From Candidatus Binatus soli (GTDB lineage Bacteria > Desulfobacterota > Binatia > Binatales > Binataceae), in the NCBI GenBank assembly GCA_002479255.1, contig DLMJ01000049.1, forward strand, positions 109,586 to 173,585: a stretch of 64,000 nt of DNA, in the 5' to 3' direction. A program made the translations under genes and the position numbers. The notes beneath the pieces were generated by a model. It searched no databases. It had not been told where the DNA came from and was given only the letters and a program-made list of their open reading frames with translations. Below, piece by piece: positions 17,035-25,213 of the stretch (the stretch's first letter is position 1; each line of letters opens with the position of its first letter).

Positions 17035-18057
17035 ATGCGGGTAGCACGGCTCTACGATTTCGGCGACATCCGCGTCGAGGAATGCGCCCGGCCCGAGGTC
17101 GGCGACGGCGACATTCTGATCCGCGCGAGCGCGTGCGGCATCTGCTCGGGCGACATCATGCCCTGGTACATGAAGCGCAAGGCGCCGCTCGTGCTCGGCC
17201 ACGAACCGGTCGGCGTCGTCGAGCAGACCGGCGCGGCGGTGCGCGGATTCAAGGCCGGCGACCGCGTTTTCGTGCACCATCATGCGCCCTGCTTTCAATG
17301 CGCGGCGTGCAGGCGCGGCGAATACGTGCAGTGCGCGACCTGGCGCTCGACCAACATCGTTCCGGGCGGGATGGCGGAGTTTTTTCTCGTGAGCGCGGCC
17401 AATCAACGCGACACGCTACGGCTCCCCGACTCGATGGACGACGCCGACGGCGTGCTCATCGAGCCCGCCGCCTGCGTCGTCAAGTCACTAAAGCGCTCGG
17501 GCCTGAAGGCCGGCGAGACAATTCTGGTCATCGGTCTCGGCATCATGGGCATGATGCACGTGAAGTTGGCGCGGCATCTCGGCGCCGGGATGATAATCGG
17601 CGCGGACCTGTTCCATTCGCGCGCCAACCGCGCGGTCGAACTCGGAGCTGATTGTGGAATCGTCGTCGAGGGCGACAACATGATCGAGCAAGTGCGCGAA
17701 GTCACCAACGGCGCGATGGCCGACGTCGTGATCGTCGGACCCGGCACTTCGAAAGCAATCGCCGCGGGCATTGCCGCCGCCGGAAGGGGCGCGACCGTCG
17801 TCCAATTCACGGCGACGCCGCCCGACGATGAACTGCTCGTCAAACCGCACGATCTCTACTTCAACGAGACCCGGCTCATTCCGAGCTATTCATGCGGACC
17901 CGACGAAACGCGCCGGGCATTGTCGCTGGTCGAGCGCGGCGTGATCAACGCCGCCGAACTGGTGACGCATCGCTTTCCGCTGGCGCAGATCACCGAGGCG
18001 TTTGCGACCGCGCAAAAGCCCGAATCGCTGAAAGTAATAGTCACATTTGCGAGTTGA
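17035..18057 (+). CDS. Zinc-dependent alcohol dehydrogenase (MDR family)
   Basis: A 340-residue medium-chain dehydrogenase. Catalytic zinc ligands appear as CGICSGD and GHEPVGVVE; the structural zinc lobe is CFQCAACRRGEYVQC (four cysteines). The Rossmann motif is VIGLGIMGMMHVKLA, followed by an acidic residue (GADLF) that favours NAD. The closest visible relatives are sorbitol/threonine dehydrogenase-like and YjmD-type proteins. The open frame runs upstream to 16567 across the NUDIX gene, but MRVARLYDFGD at 17035 is the family N-terminus. Confidence 0.9.
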   Translation: MRVARLYDFGDIRVEECARPEVGDGDILIRASACGICSGDIMPWYMKRKAPLVLGHEPVGVVEQTGAAVRGFKAGDRVFVHHHAPCFQCAACRRGEYVQCATWRSTNIVPGGMAEFFLVSAANQRDTLRLPDSMDDADGVLIEPAACVVKSLKRSGLKAGETILVIGLGIMGMMHVKLARHLGAGMIIGADLFHSRANRAVELGADCGIVVEGDNMIEQVREVTNGAMADVVIVGPGTSKAIAAGIAAAGRGATVVQFTATPPDDELLVKPHDLYFNETRLIPSYSCGPDETRRALSLVERGVINAAELVTHRFPLAQITEAFATAQKPESLKVIVTFAS

Positions 18058-18163
18058 GTTACTACGCAACTCGCCGCCGAGCCGCGTACGCGTGGCACTG
18101 CTGATCAGCAAATCTGAAGCCGTAACTGAGTAATCAGTCCGGCGAGGGAAGAGGCAAAGTCGA

Positions 18164-18195
18164 ACGAGGGCGGCTGCGGATGCAACCGCCCTCGT
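18164..18195 (-). terminator. Terminator of the alanine-zipper lipoprotein
   Basis: ACGAGGGCGG (18164-18173) and CCGCCCTCGT (18186-18195) form a perfect 10-bp stem with a 12-base loop. Read on the minus strand it follows the stop at 18217 and is trailed by a T/C-rich segment. Confidence 0.6.
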
Positions 18196-18216
18196 GATTA
18201 TCAAGCCTGAGCGAAA

Positions 18217-18660
18217 TTACGGAGTAGCGGGAGCCGGAGCCGGAGCCGTTGCGCCACCAGCCGCTGCACCTGCCGCTGCGCCTGCCTCAGCACCAGCTGC
18301 TTCGCCAGCCGCTGCGCCTGCTGCGGCCGCCTTCCTGTGGCGACGAGCAGCGCGGTGCGCCTCATGATGTTCCGAAATCGTCTTCGACGCGATCGCCTCT
18401 GCACGATCCGCAGCCGCCTTCGCATCGCTGGCCGCCTGCTCTACGCGGCTCGCAGCCGCCTGAGCCTGCGCAGCAGCCGCCGCGGATTTCTGGGCCGCCG
18501 AGTCCGCGCGGGCCGCAGCCTGATCAGCGCGGTTCGCCGCGTTGACGGCGCGCTGTGCCGGATCCGGCTCGTTCGACGCACATCCCGCGAGCAACGAAAG
18601 GGCCAACACAGCCCCGGCAAGACCAACCAGTTTTGAAGATTTTCTCATTAACCCTTCCAT
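18217..18660 (-). CDS. Alanine-zipper lipoprotein (Lpp/OprI-like)
   Basis: A 147-residue lipoprotein: signal peptide with LLAGC lipobox (Cys26), then an alanine-dominated helix (about 35-95) with charged residues at regular 7-residue steps, the alanine-zipper pattern of Lpp/OprI proteins. The C-terminal third is alanine/glycine/proline-rich and disordered, ending APAPAPATP, with no C-terminal lysine as used by Lpp for peptidoglycan linkage. AGGAGG lies 5 bases before the ATG at 18660. A shorter relative stands at 21571. Confidence 0.78.
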   Translation of the reverse strand: MEGLMRKSSKLVGLAGAVLALSLLAGCASNEPDPAQRAVNAANRADQAAARADSAAQKSAAAAAQAQAAASRVEQAASDAKAAADRAEAIASKTISEHHEAHRAARRHRKAAAAGAAAGEAAGAEAGAAAGAAAGGATAPAPAPATP

Positions 18661-19102
18661 TTCTTCCTCCTAAGGAATGCGCAGAAGCGTTGCTAAGTAA
18701 TTCACGGCCCCTGCATTTAAGACACTCATCTTTGTCTCACAAACTCCCAGTCCCTTGCAAGCCTTCATCGTGCGAAATGTTCGAAGAAAAATACCATTGA
18801 TGGACTAGCTATATGTATCTTGCGTATCGCGACGGCGCGTTATGAAGATGCGATCAAAAGTCACGGGTGAACCAGTGATGTCGATTCCATTTACGTCCAC
18901 TCACAGCGGGATATTCGGCCTCATTGCTAATCTTCTCGCGCTCGTCGGAGTTGTCGTAGCTACTCTTGAGAGTTTACGATGTGACTATAATGAGAGCGCG
19001 AAAACGACTATTTGATGCACTTGGCATCTGGTTCCCGACAAAGCGCTTTCTTGGTTCCCACCGGCACCGTTCCACTGGCGATCGCCAATACTCGCCGAGC
19101 GA
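18661..19102. other. 442-base intergenic region with one possible small ORF
   Basis: Between the lipoprotein start and the groEL end no clear gene is present. The part nearest the lipoprotein must hold its promoter. The middle contains a 57-codon frame (described separately). A GGCGATCGCC palindrome lies at about 19079-19089. Nothing else stands out. Confidence 0.5.
18842..19015 (+). CDS. Possible small membrane protein (57 residues)
   Basis: An ATG-started frame of 57 codons encodes a polar N-terminus, one hydrophobic segment (GIFGLIANLLALVGVVVAT) and a short polar C-terminus. It is the only candidate in a 442-base gap and would be a single-pass small membrane protein. No ribosome-binding site is evident before the ATG, so this may be chance. 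Confidence 0.22.
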   Translation: MKMRSKVTGEPVMSIPFTSTHSGIFGLIANLLALVGVVVATLESLRCDYNESAKTTI

Positions 19103-20785
19103 CTAGAAGTCGTCGCCGTAGTCGTCCATTCCGCCCATGCCGCCGCCCATGCCACCCATGCCGCCGCCCATCCCACCGCCGCCGGGCATCCCCGCCATCG
19201 GCGCCGGCTTCTTCGGCGCTTCAGCCACGGCGGCCTCAGTCGTCAGTATCATCGATGCGGCGCTGGCCGCGTTCTCGAGCGCGGAACGGACCACCTTGGC
19301 CGGATCGATCACGCCCGCTTTGACGAGATCTTCGTAAACTTCGGTGGCGGCATTGAAACCGAAATCACCTTTGCCTTCGAGCACTGCGTTGAGAACGATT
19401 TCCGGTTCGTGACCGGCGTTACGCGCGATCTGCTTGAGCGGTTCCGCCATCGCAGCCGCAACGATTCCCGCGCCGGCCTTTTTGTCGTCATCGAGTCTGA
19501 GCGACTTCACCGCCGCGATCGCGCGCACGAGCGCGACGCCACCGCCGGGCACGATTCCCTCCTCGACCGCGGCGCGGAGCGCATGAACGGCATCGTCAAC
19601 GCGCGCCTTCTTTTCCTTCAGTTCGACTTCGGTCGCCGCGCCAACCTTGATCACGGCGACGCCGCCGGTGAGCTTGGCCAGCCGCTCTTGCAGCTTCTCG
19701 CGGTCGTAGTCCGAGGTGGTTTGTTCGATCTGGCGGCGGATCAATTCGATTCGTCCCTGGATTTCGGACTTCTTGCCGGCGCCGCCAATTATTGTCGTAT
19801 TGTCCTTGTCGATCAGAACTTTCTTGCACTTGCCGAGCGCGGCGATCTCGACCTTCTCGATCTTGGCGCCGAGTTCCTCGGCGATCAGAGTGCCGCCGGT
19901 CAGAATCGCCATGTCCTGCAGCATTTCCTTGCGTCGATCGCCGAAGCCCGGCGCCTTCACGGCCGCGACTTTGATCGTTCCGCGCAGTTTGTTGACGACC
20001 AACGCGGCCAGCGCCTCGCTGTCGACGTCCTCCGCGATTATCAGGAGTTGGCGTCCGGTCTGCACGACGCTCTCGAGCAGCGGCAGGATTTCGCGCAGGT
20101 TCGAAAGTTTCTTTTCGTGGAACAGAATCAGCGGCTCGTCGAGTTCGACCGTCAACTTGTCGACGTTGGTGACGAAGTACGGCGACAGATAACCGCGATC
20201 GAAGCGCATTCCTTCGACGAGATCGAGCACCGTATCCAGGCCGCGCGCTTCTTCGACGGTGATCACGCCTTCCTTGCCGACCTTGTCCATCGCGTCGGCA
20301 ACAATTTTGCCAATCGACTTGTCGCCATTGGCCGCTACCGTCGCGACCTGCTCCAGCCGCTCGCGCTCCTTCACCGGCCGCGACATCTCCTTGATAGTTG
20401 CGACCACCTTGACCACCGCGGCGTCGATTCCGCGCCGCAGTTCCATCGCGGGGAATCCCGCCGCCAGCAGCTTGATCCCCTCGCGCACGATCGCTCCCGC
20501 CAGCACCGTCGCGGTCGTGGTGCCATCGCCGGCGACGTCGGAGGTCTTCTGCGCGACCTCGCGAATCAGCTTCGCGCCCATGTTCTCGAAGCGGTTCTCG
20601 AGTTCGATTTCCTTGACCACGGTCACGCCGTCCTTGGTTACGATCGGCGAGCCGAAACTCCTCTGGATCATCACGTTGCGGCCCCTGGGGCCAAGCGTTA
20701 CGCGCGCTGCTTCCATCACCAGCGTCGCGCCCTTGACAATTCCGGCCCGCGCTCTCTCGTGCAGCTCAACCGTTTTGGCTGGCAT
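19103..20785 (-). CDS. groL: Chaperonin GroEL (Hsp60)
   Basis: A 560-residue group I chaperonin that folds proteins in an ATP-driven double ring. VTLGPRGRNVMIQRSFGSP, GDGTTTATVLA (ATP site) and GVAVIKVGAATEVELKEKKARVDDA are intact. The C-terminus has a methionine/glycine tail (GGGGMGGGMGGMGGGMGGM) but closes with DDYGDDF. The N-terminus (PAKTVELHERARAGIVKGA) departs from the usual AAK...F...AR. No groES lies beside it and no CIRCE operator (TTAGCACTC-N9-GAGTGCTAA) is visible, suggesting a second or specialised copy. A GGAG site stands 10 bases before the ATG. Confidence 0.97.
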   Translation of the reverse strand: MPAKTVELHERARAGIVKGATLVMEAARVTLGPRGRNVMIQRSFGSPIVTKDGVTVVKEIELENRFENMGAKLIREVAQKTSDVAGDGTTTATVLAGAIVREGIKLLAAGFPAMELRRGIDAAVVKVVATIKEMSRPVKERERLEQVATVAANGDKSIGKIVADAMDKVGKEGVITVEEARGLDTVLDLVEGMRFDRGYLSPYFVTNVDKLTVELDEPLILFHEKKLSNLREILPLLESVVQTGRQLLIIAEDVDSEALAALVVNKLRGTIKVAAVKAPGFGDRRKEMLQDMAILTGGTLIAEELGAKIEKVEIAALGKCKKVLIDKDNTTIIGGAGKKSEIQGRIELIRRQIEQTTSDYDREKLQERLAKLTGGVAVIKVGAATEVELKEKKARVDDAVHALRAAVEEGIVPGGGVALVRAIAAVKSLRLDDDKKAGAGIVAAAMAEPLKQIARNAGHEPEIVLNAVLEGKGDFGFNAATEVYEDLVKAGVIDPAKVVRSALENAASAASMILTTEAAVAEAPKKPAPMAGMPGGGGMGGGMGGMGGGMGGMDDYGDDF

Positions 20786-20924
20786 GTAGATATATCTCCG
20801 TTCTTGCTATCTCGTCATCGATTCAGCCTGAGCAGACCACCACACCGGTGGCCGCTGGACCGTTTGCAATTTAAGCATCGCATCAGGCAATGCAAGGGGC
20901 TGTCGCCACACCCCAAGTATCTTT

Positions 20925-21452
20925 ATGAAGTTCGCGCGGCGTGCAAGGATGTACCGTCGCAAGCTGGCTGGATTTCTGGCGGAGGCTATCAAGGTGCACC
21001 AAATCAATGAGCCGATCACGGGCAAGCGCGCCGGCGCGGCGATCGCGGTGATGGCGATAATCTGTGGAGCAATCGGGATGATGCCGGCTTCGCTCGCGTG
21101 GCCGGCGCCGGTCGCGTCAACCGACAGCTCTCGCCAGATTAAATCCCAACGTCAACAGCAAATTCTTCAACTCGCAGCGCAGTCTGCGGCCCCAGTGGCC
21201 CAGGAAGAGACCGACGATGATGACAAGGACGTTCCGACCAGCCAGGTCGACAAGTACATCAGCGTTTACGAGGTGATGCAGAAAGACCACAACCTGACGA
21301 TCGAGCAAGCCGCTTCGAAACAAGGTCTCACGGTTGCGCAGTTCAGGGAGCTTGAGGGACGAATCGAGCGCAACGACACGTTGCGCGAGCGGGTTCGCAA
21401 GGCGCTCAGGCACGCGGCGAATCCCGCCGCTACAGACTCGTCGGACGAGTAA
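20925..21452 (+). CDS. Hypothetical membrane-anchored or secreted protein
   Basis: A 175-residue protein with a basic N-terminal region (MKFARRARMYRRK), a hydrophobic segment at about residues 37-58 (AAIAVMAIICGAIGMMPAS) acting as anchor or signal, an acidic spacer (EETDDDDKD) and a C-terminal helical region, DKYISVYEVMQKDHNLTIEQAASKQGLTVAQFRELEGRIERN, which reads like a small helix-turn-helix or three-helix module outside the membrane. The family is not recognised. The ATG at 20949 is an alternative start. The gene is divergent from groEL with a shared 140-base control region. Confidence 0.6.
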   Translation: MKFARRARMYRRKLAGFLAEAIKVHQINEPITGKRAGAAIAVMAIICGAIGMMPASLAWPAPVASTDSSRQIKSQRQQQILQLAAQSAAPVAQEETDDDDKDVPTSQVDKYISVYEVMQKDHNLTIEQAASKQGLTVAQFRELEGRIERNDTLRERVRKALRHAANPAATDSSDE

Positions 21453-21497
21453 CCGCGCGGCCCCCGATCGACGACAACTGCGATCACGCACAAGACT

Positions 21498-21537
21498 AAG
21501 CGGTGACGGAAGGAGATTGCTCCTTCCGCCACCGCTT
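21498..21537. terminator. Bidirectional terminator hairpin
   Basis: AAGCGGTG-A-CGGAAGGAG pairs with CTCCTTCCG-C-CACCGCTT around an ATTG loop, an 17-bp stem with one mismatch. It lies between convergent genes ending at 21452 and 21571. Confidence 0.75.
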
Positions 21538-21570
21538 CACATGGCTGGTTCTGTAACCGGGTCTGGTCGA

Positions 21571-21852
21571 TTACTTCGTAACCGAAGTCGAGAACGCCGC
21601 TTCCAGGCGCGACACTGCGTCGTTAGCACGACGGACCGCATCCTCCGCGCCGCTGGCCGCAGTCTCGGCCTGCTGAGCGGCAGTCGCAGCCTGATTGGCC
21701 GAAGCTTCCGCCGCGTTCGCCGATGCTTCCGTCTTGGTCGCATCCGCTTCAGCTTTTTCGCTGGCGCTGTTGATCGTCTTCATGTCAGGACCGCACGCGG
21801 TCATGAACGCTGTCACGGCCACGACACCGAGCAACTTTACGATTGTCTTCAT
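21571..21852 (-). CDS. Alanine-zipper lipoprotein (short paralogue)
   Basis: A 93-residue lipoprotein: signal MKTIVKLLGVVAVTAFMTAC with lipobox cysteine 20, then a continuous alanine-rich helix with spaced K, E and R residues (SASEKAEADATKTEASANAAEAS and further, in the protein). It is the same architecture as the protein at 18217, without the proline-rich tail, and should form coiled-coil trimers at the outer membrane or in the periplasm. GGAGGAG precedes the ATG at 21852, which is therefore chosen over the in-frame ATG at 21876. The C-terminus is STSVTK, ending in lysine as in Lpp, so peptidoglycan linkage is conceivable. Confidence 0.75.
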   Translation of the reverse strand: MKTIVKLLGVVAVTAFMTACGPDMKTINSASEKAEADATKTEASANAAEASANQAATAAQQAETAASGAEDAVRRANDAVSRLEAAFSTSVTK

Positions 21853-22050
21853 CCGAGCTCTCCTCCAGTAGTTCAAGTCAACAGCCAGTCCCGGTACACT
21901 GTTCGTACAGATTCAATTGTCAGGGCTGGACGAGTAATCCCGGTAATACTTGCAAAACCCGTTTACGAACGCAAGGCGATATAGTCCCGGGCCGGTTCTC
22001 TTCGGAACATCGCGCTCGCTACGCGATTAGATGAACTGAATTGTGTATGA

Positions 22051-22080
22051 TTGACAGGCAAAACTTTCAGCGGTTATGGT
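22051..22080 (+). promoter_or_regulatory. Sigma-70-like promoter of the ferredoxin fusion gene
   Basis: TTGACA, 18-base spacer, TATGGT, 80 bases before the ATG at 22160. The -35 box is perfect. Confidence 0.55.
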
Positions 22081-22159
22081 CAGCTTCGGCAAGCCAGTGC
22101 TGTTGCGGGCTTTCCCTGTCGGGTTTTCCAACATCATTTAACTGGGATCCGGTTACAAG

Positions 22160-23728
22160 ATGGCGACGACGATCACGAGCGAATGCATCAATTGCGGAGC
22201 GTGCGAGCCGGAGTGTCCGAACACGGCGATTTACGCGGGCGGAGTGTCGTGGGAGCTCAACGGCGCGACGAGTCCCGCGATCGGACAGGACATCTATTAC
22301 ATCGTGCCGTCGAAGTGCACCGAATGCGTCGGCTTTTACGACCATGAAGCGTGCGCGACGGTGTGTCCGGTAGATTGCTGCATCCCCGACCCGGCCAACG
22401 TGGAGAGTGAAGGCGTGCTGCTCGCGCGCGCGAGGCAGTTGCATCCCGACGAGAGGTTCCCCGACGACGCGCCGTCGCGTTTTCGCAAACAGGCGGTCGC
22501 CACCGGCGCGGAAGCGGCGGCCGCGCCCAAGCCAGCGGCGGAGCCTGCGCCCAAGCCCGCGACGGAGGCTGGAAAACCTGCGGTCGCGCCAGCGGCGTCC
22601 GCACCCAAGCCCGCGCCGGCGGAGGCTGCAAAACCTGCAGTCGCGCCAGTAGCGTCCGCACCCAAGCCCGCCGCGGAGCCTGCGAAACCTGCGGCGGCGC
22701 CAGCAGCGTCCGCACCCAAGCCAGCGCCAACGCCGGCAGCGGCGCCAGCAGCAACCGCGCCGGCACCGGGTCTCGCGATGATGCGTTTGCCCAATGACGT
22801 CGGTGCGTTGCCAGGACCAATTGGCGAGAAACATTTCCCCAGCGAGCTCGAAGCTGATTTCGATGCCGTCCTGGCTTCAGTTAACGCTTCGCCGGTTCGC
22901 ATAGCGCCGACGCCGGTGCGGATCGCGTTTCGGCTTGCCGAGCCGATTCTCGGCGCGATGCCGGTCGGCGTAAAGGCGCAACTCGAAGAGGCAGTGGGCA
23001 GCAGCGGAGGATTTTCGAGAGTCCGCTCGACCGCGCTCAACATGATTCTGAATCTGATTCTGTACCCCGTAATCATGACTGCATTTGCGGTTGTGGTGCT
23101 CGGCGACCGGCTGTTTTCGCAAAGTACCGGCGGATGGATCATGCTCGGCATATTGATTGCGTCGGCCGAGGCCGCGTGGCGGTTGCGCGAGGGAGTGATT
23201 CACGCCAAGCCCGCCAGCGAGCTGACGTATCGTGGATGCTGGTACGGACTCGCGCTCGCACCGATCGGCTCCATCCTCGCACGTGCGGGGGGCGCGGGCA
23301 GGAGAACAGAGCGCAAGGTGGCGTTCGACGGGTTCGAGGGCGCCATGCATGAAGACAAGACCGAGCGCGATCGCCGCTACGGGACCGTTTACACCGTCGC
23401 CGAGTATGCCAACGCATACCTGGTTCGGCTCGAGATGCCGCGCAAGCTGCCGCTGTCATCGCTCAAGCGGTTGTGGGATCTGCCCGACGAGATGCCCGAC
23501 TACGATTACAACATCATGCTCGGCGACAACGTGCTTTCGATCAACGCGAGCGTGCGTGGCGAGACGATCCGCCGATTGTCCTACGTCTCGTCGGCGTTCC
23601 CGGCCGATTTCATGACCCGAATCGAGTTCGGCAAGCCGGTGAGCGCGTTCAAGCATCGGATGCGCGACAAGGTGCTCGAGGTCGTCGTTCTCAAGGCGGA
23701 GGCGGCCCAGTTTCAGCACGCCGCCTGA
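22160..23728 (+). CDS. Ferredoxin - repeat linker - membrane - Hsp20-like fusion protein
   Basis: A 522-residue protein of four parts. Residues 1-90 are a YfhL-like 2[4Fe-4S] ferredoxin with cluster cysteines C9, C12, C15, C19 and C53, C56, C65, C69 plus a C73-C74 pair. Residues 110-205 are an alanine/proline/lysine linker of about three 19-residue repeats (KPAVAPAASAPKPAPAEA). Residues 295-340 hold two hydrophobic helices. Residues about 405-512 (VYTVAEYANAYLVRLEMPRK, LPDEMPDYDYNIML, KHRMRDKVLEVVVLKAE) look like the beta-sandwich of Hsp20/alpha-crystallin proteins. I know no named family with this set. The role may be redox- or stress-linked at the membrane, but this is inference. The start is clear and a strong promoter precedes it. 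Confidence 0.75.
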   Translation: MATTITSECINCGACEPECPNTAIYAGGVSWELNGATSPAIGQDIYYIVPSKCTECVGFYDHEACATVCPVDCCIPDPANVESEGVLLARARQLHPDERFPDDAPSRFRKQAVATGAEAAAAPKPAAEPAPKPATEAGKPAVAPAASAPKPAPAEAAKPAVAPVASAPKPAAEPAKPAAAPAASAPKPAPTPAAAPAATAPAPGLAMMRLPNDVGALPGPIGEKHFPSELEADFDAVLASVNASPVRIAPTPVRIAFRLAEPILGAMPVGVKAQLEEAVGSSGGFSRVRSTALNMILNLILYPVIMTAFAVVVLGDRLFSQSTGGWIMLGILIASAEAAWRLREGVIHAKPASELTYRGCWYGLALAPIGSILARAGGAGRRTERKVAFDGFEGAMHEDKTERDRRYGTVYTVAEYANAYLVRLEMPRKLPLSSLKRLWDLPDEMPDYDYNIMLGDNVLSINASVRGETIRRLSYVSSAFPADFMTRIEFGKPVSAFKHRMRDKVLEVVVLKAEAAQFQHAA

Positions 23729-23809
23729 AAAATTCTCGCGAGCTTAAACCGGCGTACGAGCTGGACCGGCGGATTGGGCGCGCAGACAGTGCACTTGAGT
23801 TTGGTTGAG

Positions 23810-24286
23810 ATGGCGATCCACATTCGGGACGCCACAGATCGCGACCTGCCCCGTATCCTCGAGATCGAGCGGCTCGCCTTCCCTGCCCCTTGGACCCCGG
23901 CCTCCTTTCAACGTGAACTGACTCTGCCGTTCTCGCGCATCATGGTCGCGGTCCCGGCGGCGAGCCACGAGCATGGGCGGGACGACAACGACAACGGAAA
24001 GATTGCCGGCTTTCTCTGCCGATGGCTGATCGCCGACGAATGCCACATCCTCAATATCGCCGTGCATCCGGATTCGCGCCGACTCGGGATCGGCACCGTG
24101 TTGCTAGCCGAAGCAATCGCCGAGGCAAAATCGGCTGGCGTCGGCGTGGTTACGCTGGAAGTTCGCCGTTCAAATCTGCCTGCGCGGCAGCTTTATCGCA
24201 AATTTGAGTTCGAAGAACGGCGTTTGAGACGGCATTACTACGGTCCCGGTGAAGATGCGATCATTATGGAACTGCGGTTCGACTGA
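23810..24286 (+). CDS. rimI: Ribosomal-protein alanine N-acetyltransferase RimI-like
   Basis: A 158-residue GNAT acetyltransferase. IHIRDATDRDLPRILEIERLAFPAPW is the RimI N-terminal signature; ILNIAVHPDSRRLGIGTVLL is the acetyl-CoA pyrophosphate loop (motif A), LEVRRSNLPARQLYRKFEF follows as motif B, and the end RRHYYGPGEDAIIMEL matches RimI. The classical substrate is the N-terminal alanine of S18. The frame runs back to 23774, but the ATG at 23810 aligns with the family. A hydrophilic insert (HEHGRDDNDNG) lies between beta-strands 2 and 3. Confidence 0.9.
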   Translation: MAIHIRDATDRDLPRILEIERLAFPAPWTPASFQRELTLPFSRIMVAVPAASHEHGRDDNDNGKIAGFLCRWLIADECHILNIAVHPDSRRLGIGTVLLAEAIAEAKSAGVGVVTLEVRRSNLPARQLYRKFEFEERRLRRHYYGPGEDAIIMELRFD

Positions 24287-24358
24287 CTTGATTCGACGGT
24301 TAATTCCGAACATTGTTCTATCCAGTCCGGCCAGCTTCACTTTCTTTTCAGACTGGGC

Positions 24359-24387
24359 TTACAAATCAAGTAAGTTTGTGTCATAAT
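24359..24387 (+). promoter_or_regulatory. Promoter candidate of the carD gene
   Basis: TTACAA, 17-base spacer, CATAAT, about 95 bases upstream of the carD ATG in an AT-richer patch. Confidence 0.4.
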
Positions 24388-24482
24388 GTGCTCACATTCC
24401 AGGCTGATCGGATCGGTGATGAACCCCGTGGTCGTCAACCCTGTCCGAAATCCAGAGCCTGCCATCGAGTGCCATTAGCGCG

Positions 24483-24977
24483 ATGAATTTGCCGTTCAAG
24501 AAGGGTGAAAAAGTGGTCTACCCCGCCCATGGGGTGGCCGTCATCGAAGACATCCAGATGCGGGTCATCTCCGGGACGGAGCGACGTTTCTACATGCTCC
24601 GAATCCTCGGCACCGAGAAGATGACCATCATGATCCCGACCGAGAACGTCGAGTCGGTCGGACTTCGGCGCGTTATCGGAAAAGATATGGTGGAAAAAAT
24701 TTACCGTATCCTCCGCCAGCGCAAGGTCGAGGTTGACACGCAAACATGGAATCGCCGCTATCGCGAATATACGGAGAAGATCAAGACTGGTTCTCCGCTG
24801 GAAATCGCCAAGGTGCTGCGCGACCTGCTGGTGCTCAAGAGCGACAAGGAATTGTCGTTCGGCGAGCGCAAGATGCTCGACACGGCGCGATCCTTGCTCG
24901 TCAAGGAATTGTCGATCGCTAAGGCGCATCCTGAAGAGAAAATCATGGAAGAACTGAAGACGATCTTCGCGAACTAG
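24483..24977 (+). CDS. carD: CarD family transcriptional regulator
   Basis: A 164-residue CarD/CdnL-type protein. The N-terminal RNA-polymerase-interacting Tudor-like domain reads FKKGEKVVYPAHGVAVIEDI and continues with KMTIMIPTENVESVGLR; the C-terminal helical DNA-binding domain (about 75-160) includes the tryptophan region TWNRRYREYTEKIKTG. In Myxococcota and Actinobacteria the family binds RNAP beta and stabilises open complexes at rRNA and other promoters. A terminator follows at once, and ispD lies next, the same order as in many deltaproteobacteria. Confidence 0.95.
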   Translation: MNLPFKKGEKVVYPAHGVAVIEDIQMRVISGTERRFYMLRILGTEKMTIMIPTENVESVGLRRVIGKDMVEKIYRILRQRKVEVDTQTWNRRYREYTEKIKTGSPLEIAKVLRDLLVLKSDKELSFGERKMLDTARSLLVKELSIAKAHPEEKIMEELKTIFAN

Positions 24978-25005
24978 CCGCCGCCATCAATCCAATTGTG
25001 CGAAT

Positions 25006-25037
25006 AAGGCCGGGATTTTCTCCCGGCCTTTCCTTTT
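25006..25037 (+). terminator. Rho-independent terminator of carD
   Basis: AAGGCCGGGA, TTTTC loop, TCCCGGCCTT, then TCCTTTT: a perfect 10-bp stem with a T-rich tail, 28 bases after the carD stop. Confidence 0.9.
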
Positions 25038-25100
25038 GTCGAAGGGGCCTGCGATTTTGTTGAAGGCGAAGATTCGGTGTGCGAATCTCGCTGGCATGGC

Positions 25101-25172
25101 GAAACCGCGAAACCGCGAAACAGTGAAACAGTGAAACAGTGAAAAAGTGAACCCGTGAAACAGCGAAAGCGA
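25101..25172. repeat. GTGAA-type 8-bp tandem repeat, locus B (nine units)
   Basis: Exactly nine 8-base units: GAAACCGC twice, GAAACAGT three times, then GAAAAAGT, GAACCCGT, GAAACAGC and GAAAGCGA. It lies between the carD terminator and ispD. On this strand the unit reads (G)TGAAACA, the same core as the tracts at 1769 and 53219. Confidence 0.85.
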
Positions 25173-25213
25173 ATAATCCTGCTCGCGGCAATTTCCTCGG
25201 GCACGGCCGTAAA

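Noticed and set aside
20786..20924. CIRCE operator for groEL
   Set aside because: No TTAGCACTC-N9-GAGTGCTAA-like repeat is present.
19409..21010. 533-codon plus-strand frame
   Set aside because: Antisense to groEL, arginine/histidine-rich, no domain.
25101..25172. CRISPR array
   Set aside because: Repeat units are only 8 bases with no spacers and no cas genes nearby.
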